From assembly GCA_002943765.1 (NCBI GenBank), contig PQWQ01000007.1, forward strand, positions 2,668,501-2,732,500: a stretch of 64,000 nucleotides of DNA, written 5' to 3'. Made by a program: the position numbers and the translations under genes. The notes below the pieces were generated by a model, which had not been told where the DNA came from, ran no database searches, and saw only the letters and a program-made list of their open reading frames with translations. Of this stretch, positions 20,732 to 32,015 are shown piece by piece. Source of the DNA: Psoroptes ovis. Its lineage: Eukaryota > Arthropoda > Arachnida > Sarcoptiformes > Psoroptidae. Position 1 is the first letter of the stretch; every line of letters begins with the position of its first letter.

Positions 20732-21256
20732 ATGACTGATAATGATGAATCATTTATTCGTGATCGCAATGGACATTCGAAAAAAATATTATGTCACACA
20801 TTGATGATAATATCTACAATGGCGACATTTGCAACGACAATATATTTAATGATTTTCATGAAATTATCAATCGATAATCGCAACTATATGGGAATACAAT
20901 CCGCAAATCCTTTACATTCGGATCAAAATTCAGATGAAGCTACATTCGATTCATTTGGTCCACAATTAGAACCATTGTGGCGAGCATTTTTGATCGCCGA
21001 TCTAATAGCGATTTCATTATTTTCATTGTACATACCTATCGCATTATGGCGTAAACAATATTATGTACTTCTTATATTTACAGCATTCATGTTTAATCAA
21101 ATGATTCTGTCAATCGGTAGTGAATATATGGCCGTTTATTATCGTTTCGCAACATTCATTTTTTTCGCTACGGCAATCATCACACATTGTTTCTGTCATC
21201 AATTTCGTTTGTACATATTAGATGAAATGAATTTGATTAGAAAAAATAGTCGGTGA
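20732..21256 (+). CDS. Four-helix membrane protein, 174 aa
   Basis: A single exon from ATG 20732. Four hydrophobic segments are visible: LCHTLMIISTMATFATTIYL, AFLIADLIAISLFSLYIPIA, YYVLLIFTAFMFNQMILSI and FATFIFFATAIITHCFCH. A polar loop of about 45 residues with acidic residues lies between helices 1 and 2. I do not recognise a family; no CCG or tetraspanin signature is present. The gene sits between the two Gag-like genes on the opposite strand, so these are not a simple contiguous pair. Confidence 0.65.
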   Translation: MTDNDESFIRDRNGHSKKILCHTLMIISTMATFATTIYLMIFMKLSIDNRNYMGIQSANPLHSDQNSDEATFDSFGPQLEPLWRAFLIADLIAISLFSLYIPIALWRKQYYVLLIFTAFMFNQMILSIGSEYMAVYYRFATFIFFATAIITHCFCHQFRLYILDEMNLIRKNSR

Positions 21257-21388
21257 ATTTTTAGTGAATCATTCATATACAAATGCATTTATATTTTCAA
21301 TTAAATTATCATCTTTCATTTTTAATTAAAATTCAAAATTAATAGAAAACTTAAAACATGTTTGTTTTAATTTAAATGATTTAAATTG

Positions 21389-22543
21389 TTAGAAATATGA
21401 ATCATAATTATCAATACTTCTGTTCGATCCGAATCGATTCGATGATCGTCGAAAATTTCTATTTGTTTGTCGATAATTATTGTATGATAAATTCAACAAT
21501 GATGATGATGTAGCTCGATTATTATGATTTGCATATTTATCACAAAATTTAAATAAATTTCTACATCTCACAATAGGATGCATACGAACAATTTCATGTA
21601 AATTATAACAAATTGGACATATTTGTTTATCAACAATTAATCGCTCGAATAGTTTTTTAATTTCAATAAAGGTCTCTTTTTTCAATACAAAAACTGAATC
21701 ATAATAACGTAATTTAGCTCTTAACATCAAAATTAATTTGCGAAGTGTTGATACTCGAAGAGAAATTGGTAATTTATGGACAATCATTAGGAAATAATCC
21801 ATTTTTAATTTTTCACGAACACTATGCTCAATATGTAAAGCTATCATAAATAATTCTCGGAAATTTTGTTCATCATTACCTGGGAAATTACTAAAATGAA
21901 ATGTTCGAATTGATTTCTTTACAATTGTATCTTTTTCATCATTCGATAAAAAATCAAATTGTTTAATCAATATTTCAACTGCTTTTTCAATACAATCTAA
22001 ATTTTCAATAGATTTCAATGCTTGTGCATTGTATCGTAATGTTTTTCGTAAATATAACAATCTCGTTGATTCATTCTCTATTTTTTTATCTCTGACAATG
22101 AATTCCATCATTTTCGGATAATAATCAAACCAGTCATTTGCATCAATTAATTTCAGATTATCAATGTAATAATCATTTAATAATGTATCAATATGATCAT
22201 CTTGTGTATAAAACAATTTCATATCATTATCATTATTATTTACTTCAAATAATTTCAATTCATTTAAATCAATGTTATCTTTGGTAATATTTGAATCATT
22301 TAAAAATTTCGACATACTATGTGCATCTGAATTGAATGTTTGGACCAATTTTTCATCATATAAATCATCATCATCAGCTAAATTACGATTTATTGTTCGA
22401 ATTTGTTCGATTAAATCACATATTTCTTCTTTATTCCTACTTATTTCATGTTCATTACCATCAGCGAAGCTATTGAAATAATTATTGAATTTTCTCAGAG
22501 CAATTTGTCGCTTTCGATATAATTCTTTTGAAACATTAGCCAT
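21389..22543 (-). CDS. BEL/Pao Gag-like protein, shorter paralogue
   Basis: A single frame of 384 aa from ATG 22543. It is clearly related to the protein at 18073-20154: both share RKF-x-N-x-F-NSF, IRxxNRxLADDDxLYDE, WFDYxPxMMExIV, a helical Gag core and a zinc-knuckle-like C-terminus (CPICYNLHEIVRMHPIVRC, about residue 310). It stops soon after the knuckle in an Arg/Ser/Asn-rich tail (RSSNRFGSNRS), with no protease-like region. No LTR, tRNA primer-binding site or pol was seen around it. Domesticated BEL/Pao Gag is my preferred reading; a truncated element is the alternative. Confidence 0.6.
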   Translation of the reverse strand: MANVSKELYRKRQIALRKFNNYFNSFADGNEHEISRNKEEICDLIEQIRTINRNLADDDDLYDEKLVQTFNSDAHSMSKFLNDSNITKDNIDLNELKLFEVNNNDNDMKLFYTQDDHIDTLLNDYYIDNLKLIDANDWFDYYPKMMEFIVRDKKIENESTRLLYLRKTLRYNAQALKSIENLDCIEKAVEILIKQFDFLSNDEKDTIVKKSIRTFHFSNFPGNDEQNFRELFMIALHIEHSVREKLKMDYFLMIVHKLPISLRVSTLRKLILMLRAKLRYYDSVFVLKKETFIEIKKLFERLIVDKQICPICYNLHEIVRMHPIVRCRNLFKFCDKYANHNNRATSSSLLNLSYNNYRQTNRNFRRSSNRFGSNRSIDNYDSYF

Positions 22544-23941
22544 GATTATTTATTCACAGGTAACAAGATCAGTCAAATAAAGTAATTTAAAGGGATAACA
22601 TACAGGCACACACACTAAAACGACTGATTTAGAAAAGAAAAATTTACAAATTCTTTATATAGAAAATAATTGCGCATTTTACCTTTTGGTTTCTATCAAA
22701 TTACATTGATGTAATATCGAAAATACTACAGTAACTCTTGCCATATCAATCAATCTGTGTGAGGCGATGTAATTTCGAAATCGTGGTTGACTTTATAGCC
22801 AGAGAAAAAACAAATGGAAAATGCAAACATTGCAGGGGATCAACAAATGCTATTCCTACATCGATCACTATTGGATACGTGACTTAAGCGTCCTCAGCGT
22901 AGCCTATTGAATTGTATCATCAACTCAGATAATGAACATTATTTAAATTTAAAATGTTCAAAAATTTTATTCGTTATCATACGATCATCGTTTCGACGAT
23001 TAATGGTGAATCGATAAAGATTGAGAATGTTTAGAAATATATTTTTGATAAATTAGAAAATTTTTAAACCGATTGAATCATTGCAAAATAGAATGCATTG
23101 AACTAAATAAAAATGAAAGAAACAATTAATAGATGAATAATAGATTCGTAACATGATCAACATATGAAAGACTAGAAAATAAATTCCTTAAAATATCAAT
23201 CAAGACATTTAGACCAAAAGAATTAATGATATCAACAAAATGGGCCATGAATACCGATCGGCAAATAACAGATGGCATTATTATGGCTAATTTTTGAAAG
23301 AAAAATCATGAAATCATGATCATCATCAATCCAAAAATAAGATCATTTTCATTGCCTAATCAATTTTGTGATCAATCAGTTAAATTGAATTGAATCGAAT
23401 TCTTCCGCTTCAATAAATCGAAATAATTTTGATACAAAAATTATGATTCAAAGAAAAGTCATTGAATCAAATAAATTCTATTCAATACTGCTAGATTTTT
23501 CTTTGGAATTCATTAAATTATTAAAAAAATTGACAAGTGACTAGTGTTTACTATGGTGAACAGTGATTTTTACCATATATAGTTATTTTTCCGGAATGAT
23601 TAGATGAATGAATGAATGATGAATGGCAATAAATGAACAATGATTCTGACGTTCTCTGATTATTCTGCATTGCACCATATCAGCAATTATTTGGTTTTCA
23701 TAATTTTTGATTAGTTTTTCATTGCGCATTTTTGCAAATATAATCTAGAACACTAATCATTTCAGATGGACATTCTTTGATTTATACACAATGATATTGT
23801 ATCGATGGCGGTGTTGTTGTTGATGGTTACCGCCATCAACCAACCAACAACAACACCAAGATCTTGATGATTTTTCCTATTCTGTTTTTAAAAAAGAATG
23901 GATCAAAAATTTTTTATTAGTTTGATTATCATTGGTGGAAC
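22544..23941. other. AT-rich spacer with an inverted repeat
   Basis: No gene is supported. Near 22800-22910 the composition is more balanced, but I could not identify a family by translation. An inverted repeat lies at 23804-23837, where GATGGCGGT and ACCGCCATC flank a 16-nt loop. Confidence 0.4.
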
Positions 23942-24322
23942 ATGACAATTCAAATGTTACAACTGCTGCTGCTGCTGCTGTTTGTGTCTGGAATTAATGA
24001 TTATTTTTATTTCGTTGAACAATTTACATATCTTTTGATGATTTGTTTGATATGTGAACACACACTGCTGCCTTCGGTTGCTGCCAAGGAAACTGATTCA
24101 CATTACGAAAATATATGTTCACTATTAGTCGATAAAATATTCCATATTCAGAATTTTTTTTCGCCAGGTATATTTTTTAATGAATAAAAGGGAGTATCCT
24201 AATGTATTATGTAATAATAATAATAATAATTGACCGAATACGACCGAAAAGTCTTTGTTGAGTTTGTTGTTATGTTTGCAGTTGATATTTTTACATTAAA
24301 ATGGAATTGTTTCGATGAATGA
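23942..24322 (+). CDS. Candidate small secreted protein, two exons (88 aa)
   Basis: Exon 1, 23942-24167, begins with an N-terminal hydrophobic stretch (MLQLLLLLLFVSG) and ends at a CCAG|GTATAT donor. Exon 2, 24282-24322, follows a TTATGTTTGCAG acceptor, is in phase, and ends at TGA after KWNCFDE. The intron is 114 bp. A second hydrophobic run (LLMICLICEHTLLPSVAA) makes the membrane or signal-peptide assignment uncertain. The product is not recognised. It has Cys residues in the C-terminal part (NICSLL, WNCFDE). Without transcript data it may be chance, though start, splice signals and phase all agree. Confidence 0.35.
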
Positions 24323-24523
24323 TTAGCGAATTGTTATTGATCGACACCCATATAGAATAAATTATACATAGTGACAAAGAAATGATTATATCCGCCATAA
24401 TCATTCATATAAATATTTAACATTGTTTTTTGATTGAATTGTTTTAAGAAAAGGAAACAAAACATCTTCAGCATCAAGTGAAATTGTTTTGTTATTTGCA
24501 TCAAGTTAAATTAAACAAAAAAA

Positions 24524-25812
24524 ATGGCGAATCAAGATTCATCAAAAGGCTATTATTCATATTCGAAATTGGAAAAATTTCGCCGTTGTGAACGAAATTT
24601 TCGTTCAGTACAAGCAGTATTATTACTGTTGATGATAATTGTTTTCATTGTAAGTATGATTGACATTATCTATTCATTAATTAATGTATAATTTCATAAT
24701 AATTTCAACAGTTTTACATGATAACATTTGGCATTGACATAGCAAAATTTCTTAACGATCCACCATTATTAGCTGCATCATTATGTATTGTAATTGTAGC
24801 CATGATTTTTCTGGTTATCGGTATTCGAGGTGTTGCATTCGAATCATTTTGTAAAGTATTGTCATTCGCCATCGTATTCTTTTTGGTGACTATCGCTCAT
24901 GGACTTACATTTCTTTATCGACATCCAGGATTAACTGCTACCAATCTTGTACTAGCCTTAATTTTATTTATCGGAGCTGTAATTTATCTTTGTTATTTAT
25001 GTCGAATGAATCGTTTGAAACCGCCAGATTATGGTAAAACAACTACAACCACTGTAACTGCCGATGACGATGATGATGCAGAGTCAAGAATAGCACTTAA
25101 TGATCCGAAAATAGTTAAAAAAGGTTTCACTGATTTAAATCAAGGTTTAACTGAACCAGCTAAACGTGAAATGTCAAATGTCAAAGCTGGTTTTGATGGG
25201 GAAGAGGAAGCGGTCAAAAAAGAATATTCAAACCTACAATCATCACCTAACGAAGCTGATGAGAAAGAATTTGTATCTGTAAAACGTGTTTTGCTGAATG
25301 AAGCACAAAATCTTCGTGACAATGTTGAACGAGAATATGACAATTTAAAAGCAGGTTTGAGCGACAACAAACGTGAGATTGGCGAAACTATTCACCGAGA
25401 ATACAAAGTTGTTAAGCGAGAAATCACCGGAAACATTGATCGTTTAAGCGATGATATGAAAGGTCGATACAGTGATTTGGAAAACGAATTAAGAGGCAGC
25501 TTTAAAAGTAATCTTGGAGATATTGAAAAAGAATTCAACATATTTCAACGCGAATTTCCTGAGACGGCGAACATTGATAATGATAGTGGCGATAGCAGCG
25601 TACAACGAATGTTGACAAGCGTACGAAAAGGATTCGAAGAATTTAAATCTGGTGGCGAAAATGTTAAACGTGAAATAGTCGAAGTAAAACGTGATGAATC
25701 CGGTAATATAACATCATATATCGAACGTCGTTTTACCGATTCAGGTGTTGAAATTTGTTCAGTTAGCGTGGATAAAAATCGTGCACCAATAGCAAACTTT
25801 ACAAATTCTTAA
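24524..25812 (+). CDS. Four-helix membrane protein with coiled-coil-like repeat tail
   Basis: Two exons, 24524-24649 and 24712-25812, joined across a 62-bp intron (ATT|GTAAGT..TTTCAACAG|TTT) encode 408 aa starting MANQDSS. Helices are near AVLLLLMIIVFIFYMITFG, LCIVIVAMIFLVIGIRG, AIVFFLVTIAHGLTFLY and LVLALILFIGAVIYLCYLC. The C-terminal 260 residues are charged and repetitive, with recurring (R/K)EY-x-x-(L/V)K elements about 22-28 residues apart (KKEYSNLQ, EREYDNLKA, HREYKVVKRE, GRYSDLENE), suggesting an amphipathic or coiled-coil rod in the cytoplasm. The family is unknown to me. The tail resembles charged linker proteins only in composition. Confidence 0.7.
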
Positions 25813-26762
25813 TGTGTTGAATCATAGGGATCGAGGATTATCAAAAGAAAATTCAGCAGTATTTATTATCATTTGAATACACTTAAATATCGATATTAAT
25901 CATACATAATCATAGATCATCATTATTCATTAATTCTTGTTGTATCGAATAGAATTTACACACACGATGATAATAATAATAATAATTACAATTATACTAA
26001 CCAGAAATCATTAGAATTTCATTAATGGCATAATATTTAATTAATTTAATAAATTAATTGATTGCAATCATAAAAAAATTTGATAATCGAATGAATTCAT
26101 TTATTTATTTTCAATCATCATGGAAATAATTTACAAAATAAAAAATGGAGAAAAAAAATTCATTTACATTTCACACATTAGAGACATTATTTATAATCAA
26201 TGAAATCAATAATAATAATAATAATAATCAATAAATTGAGTGTAAATGTCAGAGAAAAAAACACAGAAAAGCAAAAATGCACAAATATTGACGATACACA
26301 AAAAAAGAAAACAAATTAGAAAAAAATTTTCCTTATATAATTTGATGATAATAATCAAAATAATAAAATTGATGATGATGATAATAATAATCATGTGGTT
26401 ATGATTAGGATAACATAAGTTTTTGGTCAAAAAAAAATTTTACAATTTGGTCAGACATTACAGAGCAGAGAGATATGCCATACCGTTTGGAGTATTTTGT
26501 ATGTATTTTTTGTCAATGATTGAGGAATGTGTTTTACAATCAGAACACATTAAAATTGATGAGTAGTGGTGATTGATTGATCGAATAGGATTTAAGAATT
26601 TGATCAAGGCTTGATGATGATTGCTGCTATGCATAATTCATGATGTAAAAAAAACATTGTTATATCGACTAGATGGACGAGATTTACAATTATTAGGATC
26701 GGAAATATTTTGCTGATGGATTCTATAGATGAATGTATGAATGAATTTGAGCAATGATTTAT
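25813..26762. other. AT-rich spacer between convergent genes
   Basis: 950 bp with ATA/TAA microsatellites (around 25969-25990 and 26206-26227) and poly-A runs. It holds the 3' ends of the flanking convergent genes; no gene of its own is supported. Confidence 0.5.
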
Positions 26763-27632
26763 TCAAAGAATGGTACGAAATTGCGATCCTAATGAACTTT
26801 TCGATGATGCTATGGCTGATGAATGCTTGCAACAATGATGAGAATTACGAGAAGAATTATTGTTTGGATATGCTAGTGAGCTTGGCGGGTAAATAGCCTT
26901 ATGGCCAATGATACCGTTATTGCCGCAGCAACTATCTTCCGAATTGAGATCATCATTGTCAGCGCAACCATCACCACCGATGTACATACCACAATTGTGA
27001 TGACTGCCGCCTAATTCACTGGCCGAAAGGTAATGATCATCGGAAGATTCTAAGATTTTTCTCGTCAATTTTAATGATACAGCATAAACTATGGCTGAAG
27101 ATGTGATCACTGCCAATGATTTGATGATATAAGACCAAGATGCTTGATGATGTGATGATAATGTTTGAGTATTTGTAATATTTGTTCCATTTGCTGAGAT
27201 TGTTTGTTGATCGTTATTTATTAATACATTGTTATTTGTACGTGCATTCAATTTCCAAATCAATTGCCAAAGGGTACCACATAATGCAACAAATATGACG
27301 AACAGAAAAATGATCAAAGTGGACATGTAAAAGTTTAATAAACAATTATTATGTGCGTCATTTCGAATAGCACCAATTATGCCAAGTATCGATACGAATA
27401 TGGTAGCAGTGGACATCAAAAATATGACTAGTTCTTCATTATCTAATCGACGAATTTGATCAGCTAATGAACGACTAGTATTACCAGATCGTTCAGCATC
27501 ATTAATGATTCGTCCAATCCATGGATTATAATTGATAATGATAATAATGGTGGCCACTGTTACCGATGTCAATTGTAACATGATCAGCGTTAAACGTATT
27601 CTAGTCAATTTAGCCATTTTTATTCTTTTCAT
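26763..27632 (-). CDS. Four-helix membrane protein with Cys/His-rich C-terminus
   Basis: A single exon of 289 aa from ATG 27632 (a second in-frame ATG is five codons on). The longer frame upstream starts with TTG and was rejected. Helices: LTLIMLQLTSVTVATIIIII, VIFLMSTATIFVSILGIIGAI, LIIFLFVIFVALCGTLWQLIW and IKSLAVITSSAIVYAVSL. The last extracellular loop has several N-glycosylation-like NxT/S sites. The topology resembles tetraspanins, but the CCG loop motif is absent. The C-terminal 80 residues are rich in Gly, Asn, Ser, His and Cys. The function is unknown. Confidence 0.6.
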   Translation of the reverse strand: MKRIKMAKLTRIRLTLIMLQLTSVTVATIIIIINYNPWIGRIINDAERSGNTSRSLADQIRRLDNEELVIFLMSTATIFVSILGIIGAIRNDAHNNCLLNFYMSTLIIFLFVIFVALCGTLWQLIWKLNARTNNNVLINNDQQTISANGTNITNTQTLSSHHQASWSYIIKSLAVITSSAIVYAVSLKLTRKILESSDDHYLSASELGGSHHNCGMYIGGDGCADNDDLNSEDSCCGNNGIIGHKAIYPPSSLAYPNNNSSRNSHHCCKHSSAIASSKSSLGSQFRTIL

Positions 27633-28747
27633 TTTTTTTATTAGAATTAAATTCTTCAATCGTATCGATCGATAATCAGCGGAATACAACAGATAATTTG
27701 TATTAAAGGATATGTTCAAATAACAAAACTATTGGAAATGGAAAACAAGAACAAATAAATTATTATTATTAAATTTTATTCCTTGTCTAATAAAAAAACA
27801 AGTAAACAAACTTTATTTCAATTATTTTTATTAATGAAATTATGCAATGATATTATACTTTGTGTGTTATCAATTGACCATCTCGTCGTAGTCGTCGTCG
27901 TTAAGTTGAATTAGTATTACATATAAATGAATGGTAAACTAGATTTTTATGAGTTTTTACAATTTTTTTTTCTGGCTGTTCTAAAAATAAAAATGAAATT
28001 AATTAGTCTAAGAAAAATTTAAGATTACGATACGGATTTGACAGAAACGAAAAAATAAAAACGGTGTTATACAGGTATCTTATAAATCAGATTGCTCTGA
28101 TTTCATATGAATTGTCAAAGTTCAAATTTGTTTGTGTGTTGGTGTGTTGTTCCAAGTGAAAGATGATGGTCGCTACCATTCATTAACATCTATCAATAAC
28201 ATATCATTCAAACACACGCTCACAAACATACGAAAAGTGAATCAAATGTCTATGGAGCTAATTTAGTTTTGTTTTTTATTTGTTTCACTGTATGACGATG
28301 ATCATCAAAATTCATTTTCAAAGATACACATTTAATAATAAACATGTAAAACAAACGCAAAAGCTAAAGCAAATGTCTGCATCATCGATGATGGTAACTA
28401 GCTGACTGACAAACCTGTGATGTGTACGCCGATGATGATTATGATCATAAACTCTTTTTATGGATTGAATGATACAAAAAAACTTGTTGTTGTTGCTGTT
28501 GTTGATAGTTTCAACATTTTTTAAATGACGAACGAACAAATGGAAAAAAAATTTTGAAAATTAAAACATTGAAACTAAATTTAGAAATTTTCAATTTACT
28601 CGATATTCACATTCATAATAATAATAATGGTGTTGTTTACTTTATCATTATTTTTCTCGTTGAATATTTTAAAATGTTTACAATATTTTAGGACAATATG
28701 ACACTATTTTTCCATTGATTCATTCATTCATTGTTTCATTTGATTTA

Positions 28748-28867
28748 ATGAAATTTTTTAAAATGAAATGTCCAGTTTATTTTTTGGTTGTTTGTCTGTT
28801 GATATTGCTGCTGCTGTTCACGACGGAAACGATGACCACAGACGTCAGACGTCTTTCGTCAGACTGA
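28748..28867 (+). CDS. Short ORF with signal-peptide-like start (candidate)
   Basis: ATG 28748 opens a 39-codon frame ending at TGA 28865-28867. After MKFFKMKCP comes a strong hydrophobic core (VYFLVVCLLILLLLF) and a short tail TTETMTTDVRRLSSD with one dibasic site. It looks like the leader of a secreted peptide or exon 1 of a longer precursor. No convincing splice donor lies in frame before the stop, so it could also be chance in AT-rich DNA. Confidence 0.25.
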   Translation: MKFFKMKCPVYFLVVCLLILLLLFTTETMTTDVRRLSSD

Positions 28868-31800
28868 AAGATGATAAAATTTCATCAATTTTGTGAGTCG
28901 ATCAAAGTAAATAACCAATGATCGATATTTCATCAATGATTATGATCAGCGTTTCGAATAATTTCAAAGATGAAATCAACGAAAAATTATTTGCCATCAG
29001 CAGTCGATTACTTGATTTGGGCAAAAGATTGATGATAGTTTTTTTTCAGTTTTTGGTTGAAATTAATTTAAATTTTTTAAAACAAAGACAACAAACAACG
29101 AAAAAAAATGAGGATAACAGGATACAATTGATCGATAGCGTTTGTGACGATACAACAACAACAATTCAACTATCAAACTTACAAACAAACGACAAACGAT
29201 AAGGAAGTTTTTGTTCAATGTATGTTCAGATAATCAAAATTCAATTTGAATGCAGAAATAAACACTTGTAAAATTTATTGACAATCATAATTTATTGATC
29301 AAAATCACATTTGACAATCACAATTGTTGATCATTTCGATGATTTTTCTTCTTTCAAAAATCTTGAAATTTTTCCAAAAACATTTGATCTAAGATCTGAG
29401 TCTATTGTGATTTGATCATCATGGATATGATTGATGGATTTTGATTGTTTGGATCGTTCGAAACAATCATTATTTTCAGGGTTTTGATCATCGGTTGATC
29501 AATCATGTCTTGAGCAATCAGTGAATTTTCAATTATCTTTGATCAATTGGATGATGATGAAATTATTTTTTGATAATTTCAATGGTTAAATTATTTCAAA
29601 ATGAATTCATTCGATCTTTGACTATGATATTGATTATTTTTAAGTCATGAATCAATTGGATGGAATTTTAATTTTCTCAAGAAAATAAAGCTTACAAATG
29701 TACAAATGAATTCGATGTACATGATCAAGAATCAGTGTTTATCGACGTCGATAATCGATGATTAATGGAATAATTTAATGTTTGATGCCTAAGTGTTGAA
29801 CAACATTTCGCTAACAGAAGATCATGCAAGAGCTTTGCTGTTGTTGATTAGTTGATTACGCACAAACACTGTCATAAATACTGACACACTCACACACAAA
29901 AACAATCATTACCATCATCATTAACATCGGCAACAATAAAAAATGAAAGTATCACAAGTATTTGTGTTTACACACTTTTTGTGCTTCAAAACATTTAAAA
30001 TTGAATTTTTTTCTTCAAAATTTTGCCATCATTATGTTCAAGTTTCTCTTACACAACAACAACTAACAACACATCTGATCTTATACAAACACAATGACTC
30101 GAAGACGAATTATTATTATCATTATTGTAATGTATCCACATACATTATCTTCTCTTTCAGAGTATTTGTTTCTGTTTCTTTCGAAACAAACAATGTTTTC
30201 CAATGATTATTAGCTCAAAGATTCGTAACTCTTACTTTCAACTTTGTTCGATATTACCGAAGATGGAAAAAGAGTGCGAAAAATATGAAATAATATCGGA
30301 CAGATCATATGATCGAAAGAGATGAATGAACGTATGGATGGATGAATGGATGATTGGCACGAAATTGCAAGTGATCATTAGTATTATTATCATTCATTTT
30401 TTGCATAGACTAATGATCATTATTTTGGATGATAATGGCTCACTATCAATGGCTAAAAAGCAATTGATCTAGTTTTCGTTTTTAGTGTTTTGGATATCTT
30501 TGATCATCAACATTCATCATCGAGCCAATTATCATCGTTACGTTTTTTCTGCTCTCTGACCATAATCATTACTGTTTATCTTTGAAAACTTTATTTGAAT
30601 TCGATGGACTTTTTACATTTAGCAGAAATAATCAAAGTTTCATTTATTCAAAAATCAATAAAATTAGGGTGTGCTATTTGTGTTTGTATTATTGATACAA
30701 ATAATAATAAAACTATGACCAAAGACAATCAAAACAGCCTACGTGATAATTGACAAATTATAAATCACAAAAAAATGTGTGATTCAAATTTTGTTTAATT
30801 TAATTTAGCCTATGGAAAAATATATGTACAAACATCATAGGCTGACCTTAGCAAATTATTTGATTTTTATTTTCAAATATTTGAATTTCAATAAATTCTG
30901 AATTTAATTTTAAATTTAAATAAAAAACAACAAAAAGGTTCAAGGTTTATGAAATGAATAGAGATGGATATTTGAATAAATGCTTGTTTAAATATTGAAA
31001 GAATATAAGAAAATAAATCAAACAAACCTTTGAATTTTTATTTTATTTTGTTTTTGAAGCAATTATTTTCAATTATGATTAAAGAATAATGTTAATAATA
31101 GCATTGTTTACATACATGAATATAAACAACTATTTGGATCAATGTCCTCTATCAGGAAAAGAGGAATAGAATAAAATAATTTTTTTTTAAATATTTTCAT
31201 TGATTGAGCAAACTGTAAATGGACGACGATGTTATTGTTCCGTGGAAATGAATCATTTTTTCAAATCTTGATCAACAACACCAACAACAACAATAATCAG
31301 TATGATATAATCATAAGTAGAGAATCAAAAATTCATATAGCACCAACAAAAACTGGCGGTATTATGACATGTGATAGAATATTGTTATTATTCTTGAATA
31401 TATTTCATATATGATTACAACGATAACGACAACAACATGGATACATACCATTTAATGATGATAACAGTAACAGTATTCCGGATGCAATTCATTCAAGCTC
31501 ACATTATATCAATATTCTTGAATTCAATTGAATACACGAATCTACGCTCGTAGAATCGACATCCAATCGTAAACACATGTGCAAATATAAATGTTTATAT
31601 ATGTACAAACATGAACTTTTGTCACTTTTTGTTTTCAAAAATTTGAAATCATCGTAATTCAATAGATAATAAATATGGGCGATTTTTTGGAACAAACTAA
31701 CAATTCAAAAACAAAACAGATAAACAAACAAACAAGCAGACACACTGCTAAACACTGGATGATGTCATTTTCACATTTTCATGGTTTGTTCTGCTTGTTT

Positions 31801-31991
31801 GTATTGTTTTGTTGTTGTTTGTTGTTCAATTATCAACTAACAAACACAAATGTAAATGATTTAATTTGAATTTGTTTCATTTCGATCCTTCGACGATATC
31901 CATCCATGTGAATGCATGTATAGTCCATGCACATATATGCATGTGTACAGTATAAAAGTAAAATGTAAAGCAAAATTATTCAATATTCAAT

Positions 31992-32015
31992 ACACACACA
32001 CACACACACACACAC
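31992..32015. repeat. (AC)12 microsatellite
   Basis: Twelve uninterrupted AC units, seen directly. It is likely polymorphic in length. Confidence 0.95.

Noticed and set aside
20520..20735. 71-codon Phe/Tyr-rich frame upstream of the four-helix protein
   Set aside because: It overlaps the real start by 4 bp and has no recognisable feature beyond hydrophobicity; probably 5' UTR.
22800..22910. Possible transposon remnant with balanced base composition
   Set aside because: Translations in all frames showed no convincing RT, integrase or transposase motif.
28918..29202. 94-codon frame after the signal-peptide-like ORF
   Set aside because: It has no family resemblance or convincing splice link; content is typical of random AT-rich frames.
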